Positions 1-6,563 of a stretch of DNA of 7,888 nt are shown one piece after another. Source of the DNA: Nocardia sp. (GTDB taxonomy: Bacteria > Actinomycetota > Actinomycetes > Mycobacteriales > Mycobacteriaceae); assembly GCA_013361595.1 (NCBI GenBank), contig JABFXT010000212.1, forward strand, positions 1 through 7,888, in the 5' to 3' direction. Below the pieces are notes generated by a model. That model did not search any database. It worked only from the letters and a program-made list of their open reading frames with translations, and was not told the DNA's origin. Position 1 is the stretch's first letter; each line of letters begins with the position of its first letter. A program made the translations under genes and the position numbers.

Positions 1-986
1 TCGGCGTCGGCTTGCGGGATCGCCAGCCGGGGTGGCGCGTAGGTGAGTCCGGGCGCGCCGGACGCCGGATCGGTGACCGTCCGGAACGCCGAGACCAGCA
101 CCGGGGTGGTACGCACGATATCGGTCAGCGATCCCACGTTCGCGCGCAGCAGTTTCACCATGGGCACCAGGTTGTCCAAGGTCCCCATCAGCGGATCGGA
201 CAGGATGACGGTGAGATCGTTGAGCACCGGCAGGATCTCGCGCAGGCCGTCGAACAACGCGATACCCGGGGTGAGCAGTTCGCTGTGCGCCTGGTTCAGC
301 GTCGGCGCGAGCCGGGTCAGCATCAGTTTCAGGTCGCCCCAGTGCTCGGCCACCTTGTTGGACACCGAGGCATAGGCGTCGAAGATCCCGGCCAGATGGG
401 CGATATCGGCATCCGGTGATTCCAGGACCCGGCCGAGTTGGTCGATCAGGTGATTGATCTGCGGTCCGGTGCCGGCCGAGGCCGCGTCGAGGGCGTCGAG
501 GCCACCCGCGAGCGCGTTCGGCCGGTCCGGGGAACCGCCGATCTGATCGGACAACTCCGCCAGCGCGGTGACGGTCTGGGTCAGGCTCTTGGGCGTCAGG
601 GTTTTGGTCACGCATTGCCCCGGATCCCATTCCGCCGTGGACTTCCCGCTGGACAGCACCGCGAGTTCCCGGTCGGCGACCACAGTGTTGCTCACCGTGG
701 TGGCACCCGAATCGGCATAGAGCGGATGGTCGGCGTCGACCTCGAAATCCACGCGTACCTTCGCGCCCTCGGGGGCGATACCGGTCACCGTCCCCACGGC
801 GATACCCCGCATCGACACCTGATTGCCCTGATAGAGACCGATACTGTCCGGCATGATCGCGCAGTACGCGCGCGTCTGCTTCAGCGGTTCGAACGCGATC
901 ACATACGCCGCGCTCACGGCGAGGACCAATACCACCGCTCCGGCGATAGACATGAGACCCGGTGAGCCGAGGATCTTCTTCAGCAT
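1..986 (-). CDS. mceD: MCE-family protein, D position of the mce operon (3' end cut by window edge)
   Basis: Fourth MCE subunit of the operon, expected to be an envelope-anchored lipid-binding component of the YrbE/Mce importer. Reading back from the ATG at 986 gives 328 complete codons with no stop, so the C-terminus lies beyond position 1. Residues 1-10 (MLKKILGSPG) precede one hydrophobic anchor at about 11-31. An MCE domain follows at about 38-115 and includes SIGLYQGNQVSMRGIAVGTV (48-67), which has the usual 'G..V.V.GI.VG.V' pattern. A long helical region rich in Leu and Asp begins near 134. Cys42 and Cys125 lie outside the membrane and could form a disulfide. No lipobox is visible, so this is not the lipoprotein (E-type) subunit. 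The start overlaps the stop of the preceding gene by one base (TGATG), with GGGAAGG about 7 nt upstream. An in-frame GTG two codons earlier (992) is an alternative start. The letter D rests on gene order only. Confidence 0.88.
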   Translation of the reverse strand, partial: MLKKILGSPGLMSIAGAVVLVLAVSAAYVIAFEPLKQTRAYCAIMPDSIGLYQGNQVSMRGIAVGTVTGIAPEGAKVRVDFEVDADHPLYADSGATTVSNTVVADRELAVLSSGKSTAEWDPGQCVTKTLTPKSLTQTVTALAELSDQIGGSPDRPNALAGGLDALDAASAGTGPQINHLIDQLGRVLESPDADIAHLAGIFDAYASVSNKVAEHWGDLKLMLTRLAPTLNQAHSELLTPGIALFDGLREILPVLNDLTVILSDPLMGTLDNLVPMVKLLRANVGSLTDIVRTTPVLVSAFRTVTDPASGAPGLTYAPPRLAIPQADA

Positions 987-2041
987 CAGCACGCCTTCCC
1001 GGGCAGCGGGACACAGACGGTGCCGGGAGCGGTCACCGTGGTTCCCGACCGGTCGATCCGCACCCCGCCGTCCGGACCCACCAGTTCGCGCAGTTTCGTG
1101 CCCAGGCTCTGCGCCGACACGATCATCGGCTCCAGCCGGTCCCCGTATTCCTGTAGTCGCGGCAGCGCGTCGGCGAGTTGCCGGACCTGCGGGCGCAGGG
1201 TGTCGTCCCAGGCCGGAGCGAGGGCGGCGACCCGCTGCACCACCGAACTCAACAGCGCCAGGGCCTGCTTCAGTTCGGCGCGTTTGTCCAGCAGCACGGT
1301 CTCCATCAGATTGACGTTGTCCATCAACCGGCCCAGATCGGTTTTCGCGCCGTCGTACATGGTGACGTACTCGTCGGCGGTGGCGATGGCATTCGATACC
1401 TGGGTGCGCTGGCGTTCGATCGCGTCCAGATAGCTGCCGACCGTATCCAGCACGCTGCGCAGCGATTCCGGCGCGGCGTCGATGGAGGTGTCGAGTGCGG
1501 CGAGATTGCGGCGCAGGGTGTCGCCGTCGGTTTCCCGCAGTGGGGTGGTGGCGTCCTGGAAGGTTTCCATCAGGCTGTAGGGCAGTCGCACCCGGTCGGC
1601 GGGGATCGGCGTATCACCCAGTTCTTCGCTGCCCGCCGGGAACAACGCCACATAGTGACCGCCGACCAGAGTCAGCATCCGGATATCGAGGGAGCTGCGG
1701 TCCCCGACGAAGACATCGCGGTCGACGGTGAACCGCATGGTCACCCGGTCCGGTTCCAGCTCGAGGGATTTCACTTCACCGACCGGCACCCCGGCCAGGC
1801 GGATATCGTCACCGGGTTTCACCGACTGCGCCTCGCTGAGTTCGGCGGTATAGGTCCGCTTCCCCAGCGGCACCACGTACAACGCTGCGACCGCGACGGC
1901 CAGCGCGGCCAGCGCGCATACACCGATGACACCCAGCCGCAACTGTGTGCGCTGCTTCGTCGGTTCGTCGGTGATCGGCTGGTCGCGGTCGAACCAGCGG
2001 CTCAGCGCCGCCGTCCATTTCGTGGAGGTCATCCGTTGCAT
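986..2041 (-). CDS. mceC: MCE-family protein, C position of the mce operon
   Basis: Third MCE subunit, 351 aa. It should be anchored in the plasma membrane and extend outward as part of the lipid-transport assembly. Residues 1-35 are polar and cytoplasmic, 36-57 form the single membrane helix, and the MCE domain covers about 63-138 with RLAGVPVGEV at 81-90. From 155 onward the protein is a long predicted helical or coiled-coil region, as in other actinobacterial MCE proteins. The C-terminus carries two cysteines, Cys343 and Cys351 (the last residue), a likely disulfide pair. Cys42 lies within the membrane helix. The start chosen (2041) has GGGTGG 4 nt upstream. An in-frame ATG at 2032 would make a 4-nt ATGA overlap with the stop of the B gene, matching the style of the operon, but has no visible Shine-Dalgarno. 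The 3' end overlaps the D start by one base. Family assignment is firm; the letter is by position. Confidence 0.92.
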   Translation of the reverse strand: MQRMTSTKWTAALSRWFDRDQPITDEPTKQRTQLRLGVIGVCALAALAVAVAALYVVPLGKRTYTAELSEAQSVKPGDDIRLAGVPVGEVKSLELEPDRVTMRFTVDRDVFVGDRSSLDIRMLTLVGGHYVALFPAGSEELGDTPIPADRVRLPYSLMETFQDATTPLRETDGDTLRRNLAALDTSIDAAPESLRSVLDTVGSYLDAIERQRTQVSNAIATADEYVTMYDGAKTDLGRLMDNVNLMETVLLDKRAELKQALALLSSVVQRVAALAPAWDDTLRPQVRQLADALPRLQEYGDRLEPMIVSAQSLGTKLRELVGPDGGVRIDRSGTTVTAPGTVCVPLPGKAC

Positions 2042-3033
2042 ATCGCCACCCGCTGTCCGCCGATCAGTACCCGCGCCGGGGCGGGGACCTCGGCCGTGCC
2101 CTTACTGCACTCCGGCCGGAATCCCGCCACGGTCCGCGGGAACGAGGTGTCCACGGCCGCGAGCAGCCCGGGCAACCTGCCGAACACCTCGACGGCCTGT
2201 TGCGGGTCGGGGAAGAGATTCCGGATCATGGCGTCGATATCGGGGCCCGCCTCCGGGCTCAGACCCGCCGCGGCCAGCAGCCGATCCACCGGTTCCAGTA
2301 CCGACGGGGCGCTCATCGCGAAATCGGCGAGCCCGCCGACATTGCGCTGCAATGCCTGGAAGATATCGGTGAGCCGGGCCAGCAACGGCACCAGGTGGTA
2401 CAGCCGCCCGCCCACTCGCTCGGACAGGTCGGACATGTTCCGGACCAGCGTGCCGATCACCTGCTGCCGGTCGCCTACGTATTCGCTGAGTGTGCCGATG
2501 GCGTCCAGGGCGGGACCGATTCCGGCGCCGTCGCCCTCGATCACCGCGAGCAGGCTCTCGGTCAGTTGATTGACGGCCGCCGGCGACAATGTCGCGAGTA
2601 CCGGCTGCAGACCGTTGAACAGGCTGGTCACATCGAACGACGGGACGGTCTGCTCCGGACCGACCGTCGCGCCGGCGGCCAGCCGGGTACCGGGATCCGG
2701 TTGCTGCTGGAGATCGATATAGCGCTGGCCGGTGAGGTTCTGATAGCGGATGGCCAGGGTGCTGTTGTCGTAGACCGGGGTATCGGTGGTGACGGTGAGC
2801 CGGACATCCGCCTTGTCCCCGGCCAGCGTCACGGCCTCGACCTTGCCGACCTGAACCCCGAACATCCGCACATCGTCACCGGTCTTCAGGCCGTTGGCAT
2901 CGGTGAACAACGCATGGTGGGTCTCGGTCTCGCCGTCGACGGGTCGTTCGATGGCGCCGATCACCAGCGCGAGCACCAGTGCCATCACGCCCGCGAACAG
3001 GGCCAGTCGCCAGGCGGCACGCCGCGCGGTCAT
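2029..3033 (-). CDS. mceB: MCE-family protein, B position of the mce operon
   Basis: Second MCE subunit, 334 aa, close to the usual length for B-type actinobacterial Mce proteins. A short basic N-terminus (RR at 4-5) precedes one membrane helix at about 8-28. The MCE domain spans about 37-115 and contains GLKTGDDVRMFGVQVGKVEA (48-67), the family's 'G...V.V.G..VG.V' core, then the typical NLTGQRYIDL (99-108). The rest is mostly helical. FPDPQQAVEVF (274-284) resembles the 'PDPQQ' segment also present in the A protein of this operon. Cys309 and Cys332 frame the C-terminal segment and could be disulfide-bonded, the only cysteines in the protein. A strong Shine-Dalgarno (GGGAGG) lies about 7 nt before the ATG. 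The ATG and the stop of mceA overlap by 4 nt (ATGA), which suggests translational coupling. Confidence 0.93.
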   Translation of the reverse strand: MTARRAAWRLALFAGVMALVLALVIGAIERPVDGETETHHALFTDANGLKTGDDVRMFGVQVGKVEAVTLAGDKADVRLTVTTDTPVYDNSTLAIRYQNLTGQRYIDLQQQPDPGTRLAAGATVGPEQTVPSFDVTSLFNGLQPVLATLSPAAVNQLTESLLAVIEGDGAGIGPALDAIGTLSEYVGDRQQVIGTLVRNMSDLSERVGGRLYHLVPLLARLTDIFQALQRNVGGLADFAMSAPSVLEPVDRLLAAAGLSPEAGPDIDAMIRNLFPDPQQAVEVFGRLPGLLAAVDTSFPRTVAGFRPECSKGTAEVPAPARVLIGGQRVAICNG

Positions 3034-4034
3034 CGCCCACCTCCCGCGGTGCCGCCCAGCTCGACATCCATATCGAGGACCGGGCCGTCGGGACCCTCTT
3101 TGAAGGCCAGCCCGAGCCGGGTGAGCAGGGTGCGCAGGTCGGCGGCGGACTGCTGCGGGTCGGGTACCGCCAGTGCCAGCAGGTTCAAGGTGGGCGCGAG
3201 CGAATCGGTGTACCCGGACAGCTGCCCGGCGCTGTGCGCGGTGGCGGCCAGGGTCGGCAGGATATCGCCGGTGAGCGCCTTCACGCCCGCGTCGTAGTCG
3301 GCACGATCGTTACGCAGGACATCGATGTCCACGATCTGGTCGAGCACCTCGATGGTGGCACCGGCGAACTGACCGCCGCCCTCGAAGGCCGGACCGAGTC
3401 GCCCGACCAATTCGTTCGCGGGCATCGACTGGTGGTCGGCGATCACCCGGCCGGCGGTGATCAGCGCCTCCGCCAGCGGCGTGAACGCCTTCACATCGGC
3501 GGCCGCCTGCGAGATCACCATGGCCATATCGGGGGTGAACACCGTATCGCCGGTCTGCGAGAGGCCGCGCAGCAGCGCGCCCATGGTCGCGTCGTACACG
3601 TCGGCGGCCCGGCGCCCGGTCAGATCGACCACCGCACCCGATTCCAGCGGCGCACCACCTGCCCCGGGTCGCAGCTCGATCTCGCTGATCCCGAACAGGT
3701 TGGCCGGCGCGTAGTCCACCAGCATGCTGTCGTCGATCCCGTGCAACCGGTGCGGGTCGAGCGCGAGCGCGATCTCCTGGGTGCCCCGCCCGGCCGGCGC
3801 GATATCGGTGACCGAGCCGACCTGGACGCCGTCGATACGCACCAGGGTGCCGGCCACGACACCGTCACCGATCTGCTCGGTCCGCAGCGCGATCCGCAAT
3901 CCGTCGTCCGAGGTGAGCTCCCGGTACCCGTAACCGGCCAGGGTGAGCACTGCCAGTGCCGCGACCACGAGTGCCCCGATCCGGCGCGCACTGCGCGGAT
4001 CGGCGGCGACCCCGGGCATTCCGTACTTCGGCAT
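3030..4034 (-). CDS. mceA: MCE-family protein, A position of the mce operon (short form)
   Basis: First MCE subunit after the permeases, 334 aa. It has a polar, basic N-terminus (1-18), one membrane helix at about 19-37, and an MCE domain at about 46-124. The domain includes GTLVRIDGVQVGSVTDIAPA (62-81) and ANLFGISEIEL (111-121), matching the 'LFG..YI.L' motif. A helical region reaches the C-terminus, which ends in a Gly-rich tail. There are no cysteines. Mycobacterial MceA proteins are typically 400-450 aa and carry an extra C-terminal segment with a conserved YSPELFCTIRNF-like stretch. That segment is not present here, and no frameshift explains it because the stop sits in an ATGA overlap with mceB. 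The gene starts 6 nt after the yrbEB stop, with AGGGAAAG directly before the ATG, which is tight spacing. Met6 (4019) is an alternative start. Family is certain; the letter is by position. Confidence 0.91.
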   Translation of the reverse strand: MPKYGMPGVAADPRSARRIGALVVAALAVLTLAGYGYRELTSDDGLRIALRTEQIGDGVVAGTLVRIDGVQVGSVTDIAPAGRGTQEIALALDPHRLHGIDDSMLVDYAPANLFGISEIELRPGAGGAPLESGAVVDLTGRRAADVYDATMGALLRGLSQTGDTVFTPDMAMVISQAAADVKAFTPLAEALITAGRVIADHQSMPANELVGRLGPAFEGGGQFAGATIEVLDQIVDIDVLRNDRADYDAGVKALTGDILPTLAATAHSAGQLSGYTDSLAPTLNLLALAVPDPQQSAADLRTLLTRLGLAFKEGPDGPVLDMDVELGGTAGGGR

Positions 4035-4040
4035 CTTTCC

Positions 4041-4907
4041 CTATCCCGTGAAGCTGATCGCCGAGTCGAAACCCCACAGCACGAGGGTCAGCACCATATC
4101 GATGGCGATGATGGCGACGAAACTCGCCCGGACGGCGCGGCCCGAGGCGATACCGACGCCTTCGGGTCCGCCGGTGGCGAAGAAGCCGTAGTAGCTGTGC
4201 ACGCAGATCACCACGGTGCCGAAGACCGCGACCTTGACGGTGGCCGCGACGATGTCGAATCCCGCGATGAACTGGAAGAAGTAGTGGTCGTAGACCCCGG
4301 CGGACTGGCCGTGCACCAGGGTGATCAATCCGCGGCAGGCGAAATACGAACCGATGAGCGCGATCAGGAAGGTCGGCACGATGGCGATCGCCCCGGCGAT
4401 GACGCGGGTGGTCACCACGAAGGGCACCGACCGCAGCCCCAACGCCTCGATCGCGTCGATCTCCTCGGAGATACGCATGGAACCGATCTCCGCGGTGATC
4501 CGGCAGCCCGCCTGCGCGGCGAACCCCACCGCGGCCGCGATGGGCGCCAACTCGCGTGTGGTCGCGAAGGCGGAGACGATACCGGTCACCGGGCCCATTC
4601 CCAGCATGTCCAGCGTGGCGAACGATTCCACGCCGATCGACGCGCCGATCACCAGCCCCAGCACGATCATCATGGGCACGGTCCCGCCGCCGACGATGAC
4701 CGAACCCCGGCCCCAGGTCATATCGGTGATGATCCGCAGGGTCTCGGCGCGATACCGCCGCAGGGCCAGCGGTATCGAGGACAGCACCTGCCAGCAGAAG
4801 ACCACCACGAAACCCAGCGAATCCACCGCGCCGACGATGCGACTTCCGCGCCGGAAATAGCGCGCGAGGAAACCGAGCCCCTTCGGGGCGTAGGAGGTCG
4901 CCGCCAT
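4041..4907 (-). CDS. yrbEB: YrbEB, MlaE-type ABC transporter permease of the Mce system
   Basis: Integral membrane permease of the MlaE/YrbE family, 288 aa, the usual size. It should pair with YrbEA to form the inner-membrane channel through which MCE-bound lipids enter, powered by an ATPase encoded elsewhere. Hydrophobic segments are visible near 30-48, 70-93, 104-132, 163-193, 212-240 and 260-282. The family signature is clear: TRELAPIAAAVGFAAQAGC (117-135) followed by IGSMRISEEIDAIEALG (141-157). The EE(I)DA...G element is the conserved cytoplasmic coupling region of MlaE permeases. A further family segment, GPEGVGIASGRAVRAS, lies at 247-262. The ATG at 4907 overlaps the yrbEA TGA by one base. 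The adjoining in-frame GTG at 4910 would give a GTGA overlap and is equally possible. The same frame stays open further upstream, but that stretch is antisense-like noise over yrbEA. Confidence 0.95.
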   Translation of the reverse strand: MAATSYAPKGLGFLARYFRRGSRIVGAVDSLGFVVVFCWQVLSSIPLALRRYRAETLRIITDMTWGRGSVIVGGGTVPMMIVLGLVIGASIGVESFATLDMLGMGPVTGIVSAFATTRELAPIAAAVGFAAQAGCRITAEIGSMRISEEIDAIEALGLRSVPFVVTTRVIAGAIAIVPTFLIALIGSYFACRGLITLVHGQSAGVYDHYFFQFIAGFDIVAATVKVAVFGTVVICVHSYYGFFATGGPEGVGIASGRAVRASFVAIIAIDMVLTLVLWGFDSAISFTG

Positions 4908-5788
4908 CACGCCAGCCTGGTGGGCAGGAACATCGCGGTCACCTGGGTCATCGCCAGATTGACGATCACGATCGACACCACCGACAGCACCACGGCGGCG
5001 TTCACCGCGTCGGCGACACCGCGCGGACCGCCTTTGGCCTCCAGGCCGCGCTGGCACGCGATGATCACCACCAGGAAGCCGAAGATCAGCGCCTTGAGCA
5101 GCGATACCCAGACATCGGCGGCGGTGGTGAAGGAACCGAAGGTCGCCCAGTAGGACCCGGGTGTGACGCCTTGCCCGCCGATCGCGACGAGGTATCCGGC
5201 GATGACGCCGACGAAGATCACCAGGATATTGAGGAGCGGCGCGACCAGCAGCATCGCCACCATCCGGGGGATCACCAGCCGGTGCACCGGGCTGATGCCC
5301 ATGGTGTGCAGGGCGTCGATCTCCTCGCGGATGGTGCGGGCGCCGAGGTCGGCGGCGATCGCGGCCGCTCCCGCCCCGCCGAGCAGGAAGCCGGTGGCCA
5401 TGGGCGCACCCTGTTTGATGACACCGAGGCCACCGGTGGCGCCGAGCAGCGAGTCGGCTCCGAGATTGTGGATGAGATTGCCGACCTGCACCGAGACGAT
5501 CACCCCGAACGGGATCGCCATCAGAATCGCGGGAAAGGCGGTGACGGTGACCAGCCGCCAGGCCTGGACCAGCATCTCCTGCCACTGGAACCGGCCGCGC
5601 ACCAGATCCGATGCCGTGCCGCCGACCGACTCCCGGGCCATTCCGACCGCGCGGCCGAATGTGCGCAGCGAGGAGACGACGGTCCCCGAGAAATTCTGAC
5701 CGACGATTTCACGGGCGGACGATTTTCGCGGTATCCGGTCGGAATTCTCCACGGAATCGATCGCCGCGGTACGGCGCTCGGAGTTCAT
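4907..5788 (-). CDS. yrbEA: YrbEA, MlaE-type ABC transporter permease, first gene of the mce operon
   Basis: Partner permease of YrbEB and the first structural gene of the operon, 293 aa from the chosen start. A polar tail of about 65 residues comes first, longer than in mycobacterial YrbEA (about 255-265 aa in total). The MlaE domain then begins at FQWQEMLVQAW (67-77). The hallmark DLGARTIREEIDALHTMGIS lies at about 147-166, and CQRGLEAKGGPRGVADAVN (245-263) is the typical family segment near the C-terminus. The start is uncertain. The frame also opens at ATG 5863 (318 aa) and TTG 5872 (321 aa), but neither has a Shine-Dalgarno. ATG 5788 gives a length nearer the family and sits in an ATGA overlap with a short upstream ORF. 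The stop overlaps the start of yrbEB. Family call is certain; the N-terminus is not. Confidence 0.93.
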   Translation of the reverse strand: MNSERRTAAIDSVENSDRIPRKSSAREIVGQNFSGTVVSSLRTFGRAVGMARESVGGTASDLVRGRFQWQEMLVQAWRLVTVTAFPAILMAIPFGVIVSVQVGNLIHNLGADSLLGATGGLGVIKQGAPMATGFLLGGAGAAAIAADLGARTIREEIDALHTMGISPVHRLVIPRMVAMLLVAPLLNILVIFVGVIAGYLVAIGGQGVTPGSYWATFGSFTTAADVWVSLLKALIFGFLVVIIACQRGLEAKGGPRGVADAVNAAVVLSVVSIVIVNLAMTQVTAMFLPTRLA

Positions 5789-5838
5789 GGCCGAGATCCA
5801 GGTACCGCTCTCGCGGGACGGATTGTTGCGAAATTCAT
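5785..5838 (-). CDS. Possible 17-codon leader peptide upstream of yrbEA
   Basis: A short ORF reads MNFATIRPARAVPGSRP and then TGA. Its ATG (5838) has GGAGAG nine bases upstream, the best Shine-Dalgarno in the yrbEA leader. Its stop forms an ATGA overlap with the ATG at 5788, the candidate yrbEA start, so it could couple translation into the operon. It is out of frame with yrbEA, and its third codon positions are AT-rich compared with neighbouring genes, so it may be chance. If yrbEA truly starts at 5863, this ORF would lie inside that gene and lose meaning. Confidence 0.3.
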   Translation of the reverse strand: MNFATIRPARAVPGSRP

Positions 5839-5881
5839 GCGTGTGATCTCTCCGGTCCGGCATCGATGCCAACGGAGAGGA

Positions 5882-5910
5882 AGCTAATCGTTACGCACGG
5901 TGACGGACAA
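5882..5910 (-). promoter_or_regulatory. Weak sigma-70-like promoter candidate for the mce operon
   Basis: On the minus strand TTGTCC (5910-5905) is followed after 17 nt by TTAGCT (5887-5882). The hexamers match the consensus only partly, but the spacing is ideal. Transcription would begin near 5875, giving a leader of about 87 nt to the ATG at 5788 that includes the short leader ORF. The KstR-like palindrome lies about 100 nt further upstream, which is far for a simple repressor, so another promoter nearer 6000 is possible. Confidence 0.25.
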
Positions 5911-5958
5911 ATCCGCGACGGTGTGACAGTGACCACGACATATGGCCGCTACGCATCA

Positions 5959-5970
5959 ATTTCCGGAAAT
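5959..5970. promoter_or_regulatory. Perfect 12-bp palindrome ATTTCCGGAAAT
   Basis: ATTTCCGGAAAT reads the same on both strands and sits in the AT-richer intergenic region between the nitroreductase gene and yrbEA, about 36 bp from the KstR-like site. It could be a second operator for a dimeric regulator. I do not recognise it as the site of a named factor. Confidence 0.25.
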
Positions 5971-6005
5971 CGTGCGAGGCATCACCGGAATGACCCGCCA
6001 AGAAT

Positions 6006-6019
6006 TGGAACGTGTTTCA
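6006..6019. promoter_or_regulatory. KstR-like operator upstream of the mce operon
   Basis: TGGAACGTGTTTCA fits the published KstR operator pattern TnnAACnnGTTnnA at all eight fixed positions. Its core GAACGTGTT is the form common in mycobacterial sites. KstR is the TetR-family repressor of cholesterol catabolism and of the mce4 sterol importer in mycobacteria and rhodococci. The site lies in the intergenic region 218 bp upstream of the chosen yrbEA start and 44 bp past the nitroreductase stop, so yrbEA is the only gene it could directly precede. That points to sterol- or CoA-thioester-responsive control of this operon. The match is seen; the function is inferred. Confidence 0.6.
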
Positions 6020-6031
6020 TCGACTTATCCG

Positions 6032-6044
6032 GTGCGGTCCGCAC
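6032..6044. repeat. Short inverted repeat GTGCGG-T-CCGCAC after the nitroreductase gene
   Basis: A perfect 6-bp inverted repeat with a 1-nt centre begins 19 nt after the nitroreductase stop on the minus strand. As RNA it would form only a 5-bp stem with a 3-nt loop and has no U-tract. It may be a weak terminator or an operator half of the mce control region. Confidence 0.25.
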
Positions 6045-6062
6045 GAATTCTCCCGGACGATC

Positions 6063-6458
6063 TCACCCGTCCAGATCGACACGAATCGTCAGCAGATCGG
6101 TACCCATCACACGCACCACCGCGCTGTTGCCACGCGGTAGCGAAGCCAGCCTGGCCACCGCGTCGTCGTCGGGCAACAGATGCGCGGTCCCGGGATGCCA
6201 TTCACCGCGCAATCGCACCCGGACCCGGCTGTCCGCGCGAATATTGCGCACATAGTCCGAACGGTCACCGAACTCGGAGACGAACCAGAACTCGTTCCCG
6301 GTCAGCCGGCCACCGACCGGTACGACGCGGGGCACTCCACTGACCCGCCCAGTAGTCTCCAACAGCTGCTGCGCCGGACGCTTCCGATTCAGCGGATTGA
6401 CCACATGCCGCTGGAAAGTGGTGACAATGCGATGTTTCATACGCCGCATATCGATCAT
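6063..6458 (-). CDS. Nitroreductase-family deazaflavin-dependent oxidoreductase
   Basis: Small protein of 131 aa from the start at 6458, similar in build to the F420/deazaflavin-dependent nitroreductase family (Ddn-like, split beta-barrel fold). LLETTGRVSGVPRVVPVGG (32-50) corresponds to the family's 'L.T.GR.SG..R..P' cofactor-phosphate region. FWFVSEFGDRSDYVRNIRAD (57-76), then RVRVRLRGE (78-86), corresponds to the '...W..N..A.P.V.V...G' half. The likely role is reduction of quinones or nitro compounds with F420H2; the substrate cannot be read from sequence. The frame is open back to 6635, but that part overlaps the divergent phoU-like gene and is Arg-rich noise. Met4 (6449) and Met7 (6440) are alternative starts, and no strong Shine-Dalgarno distinguishes them. 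It is transcribed toward the mce operon but is separated from it by the control region. Confidence 0.85.
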   Translation of the reverse strand: MIDMRRMKHRIVTTFQRHVVNPLNRKRPAQQLLETTGRVSGVPRVVPVGGRLTGNEFWFVSEFGDRSDYVRNIRADSRVRVRLRGEWHPGTAHLLPDDDAVARLASLPRGNSAVVRVMGTDLLTIRVDLDG

Positions 6459-6563
6459 GTGGCGACGGTAACACCGACCCGTTCCGGCGCGCCGTAATAC
6501 GACCGGCCGAACGAATCTTCGGATCATTCGACCGGAGCGCGGGCGATGGGTGACAATTCCCCC
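6459..6563. promoter_or_regulatory. Divergent intergenic region between the nitroreductase and phoU-like genes
   Basis: This region must carry promoters for both flanking genes. TAATAC (6495-6500) on the plus strand, read TATTAC at 6499-6494 on the minus strand, is -10-like in both directions, but neither has a convincing -35 partner. An inverted repeat CGAAT (6512-6516) / ATTCG (6526-6530) lies between it and the phoU-like start. GGAG at 6534-6537 precedes the ATG at 6546. Confidence 0.3.

Noticed and set aside
1178..2569. A 463-codon open frame on the plus strand, opposite mceC and mceB
   Set aside because: Its composition is noise-like, and it spans the junction of two well-supported genes on the other strand.
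2979..5153. A 724-codon open frame on the plus strand, antisense to mceA, yrbEB and yrbEA
   Set aside because: It is rich in Arg, Gly, His, Asp and Gln with no hydrophobic or domain pattern, and the minus-strand genes beneath it have clear family motifs. Such long antisense frames are expected opposite GC-rich genes.
4911..5585. Upstream extension of the yrbEB frame to 5585
   Set aside because: The extension overlaps yrbEA on the same strand in another frame and is Arg/Ala/Gly-rich. The protein-like sequence begins at the ATG at 4907.
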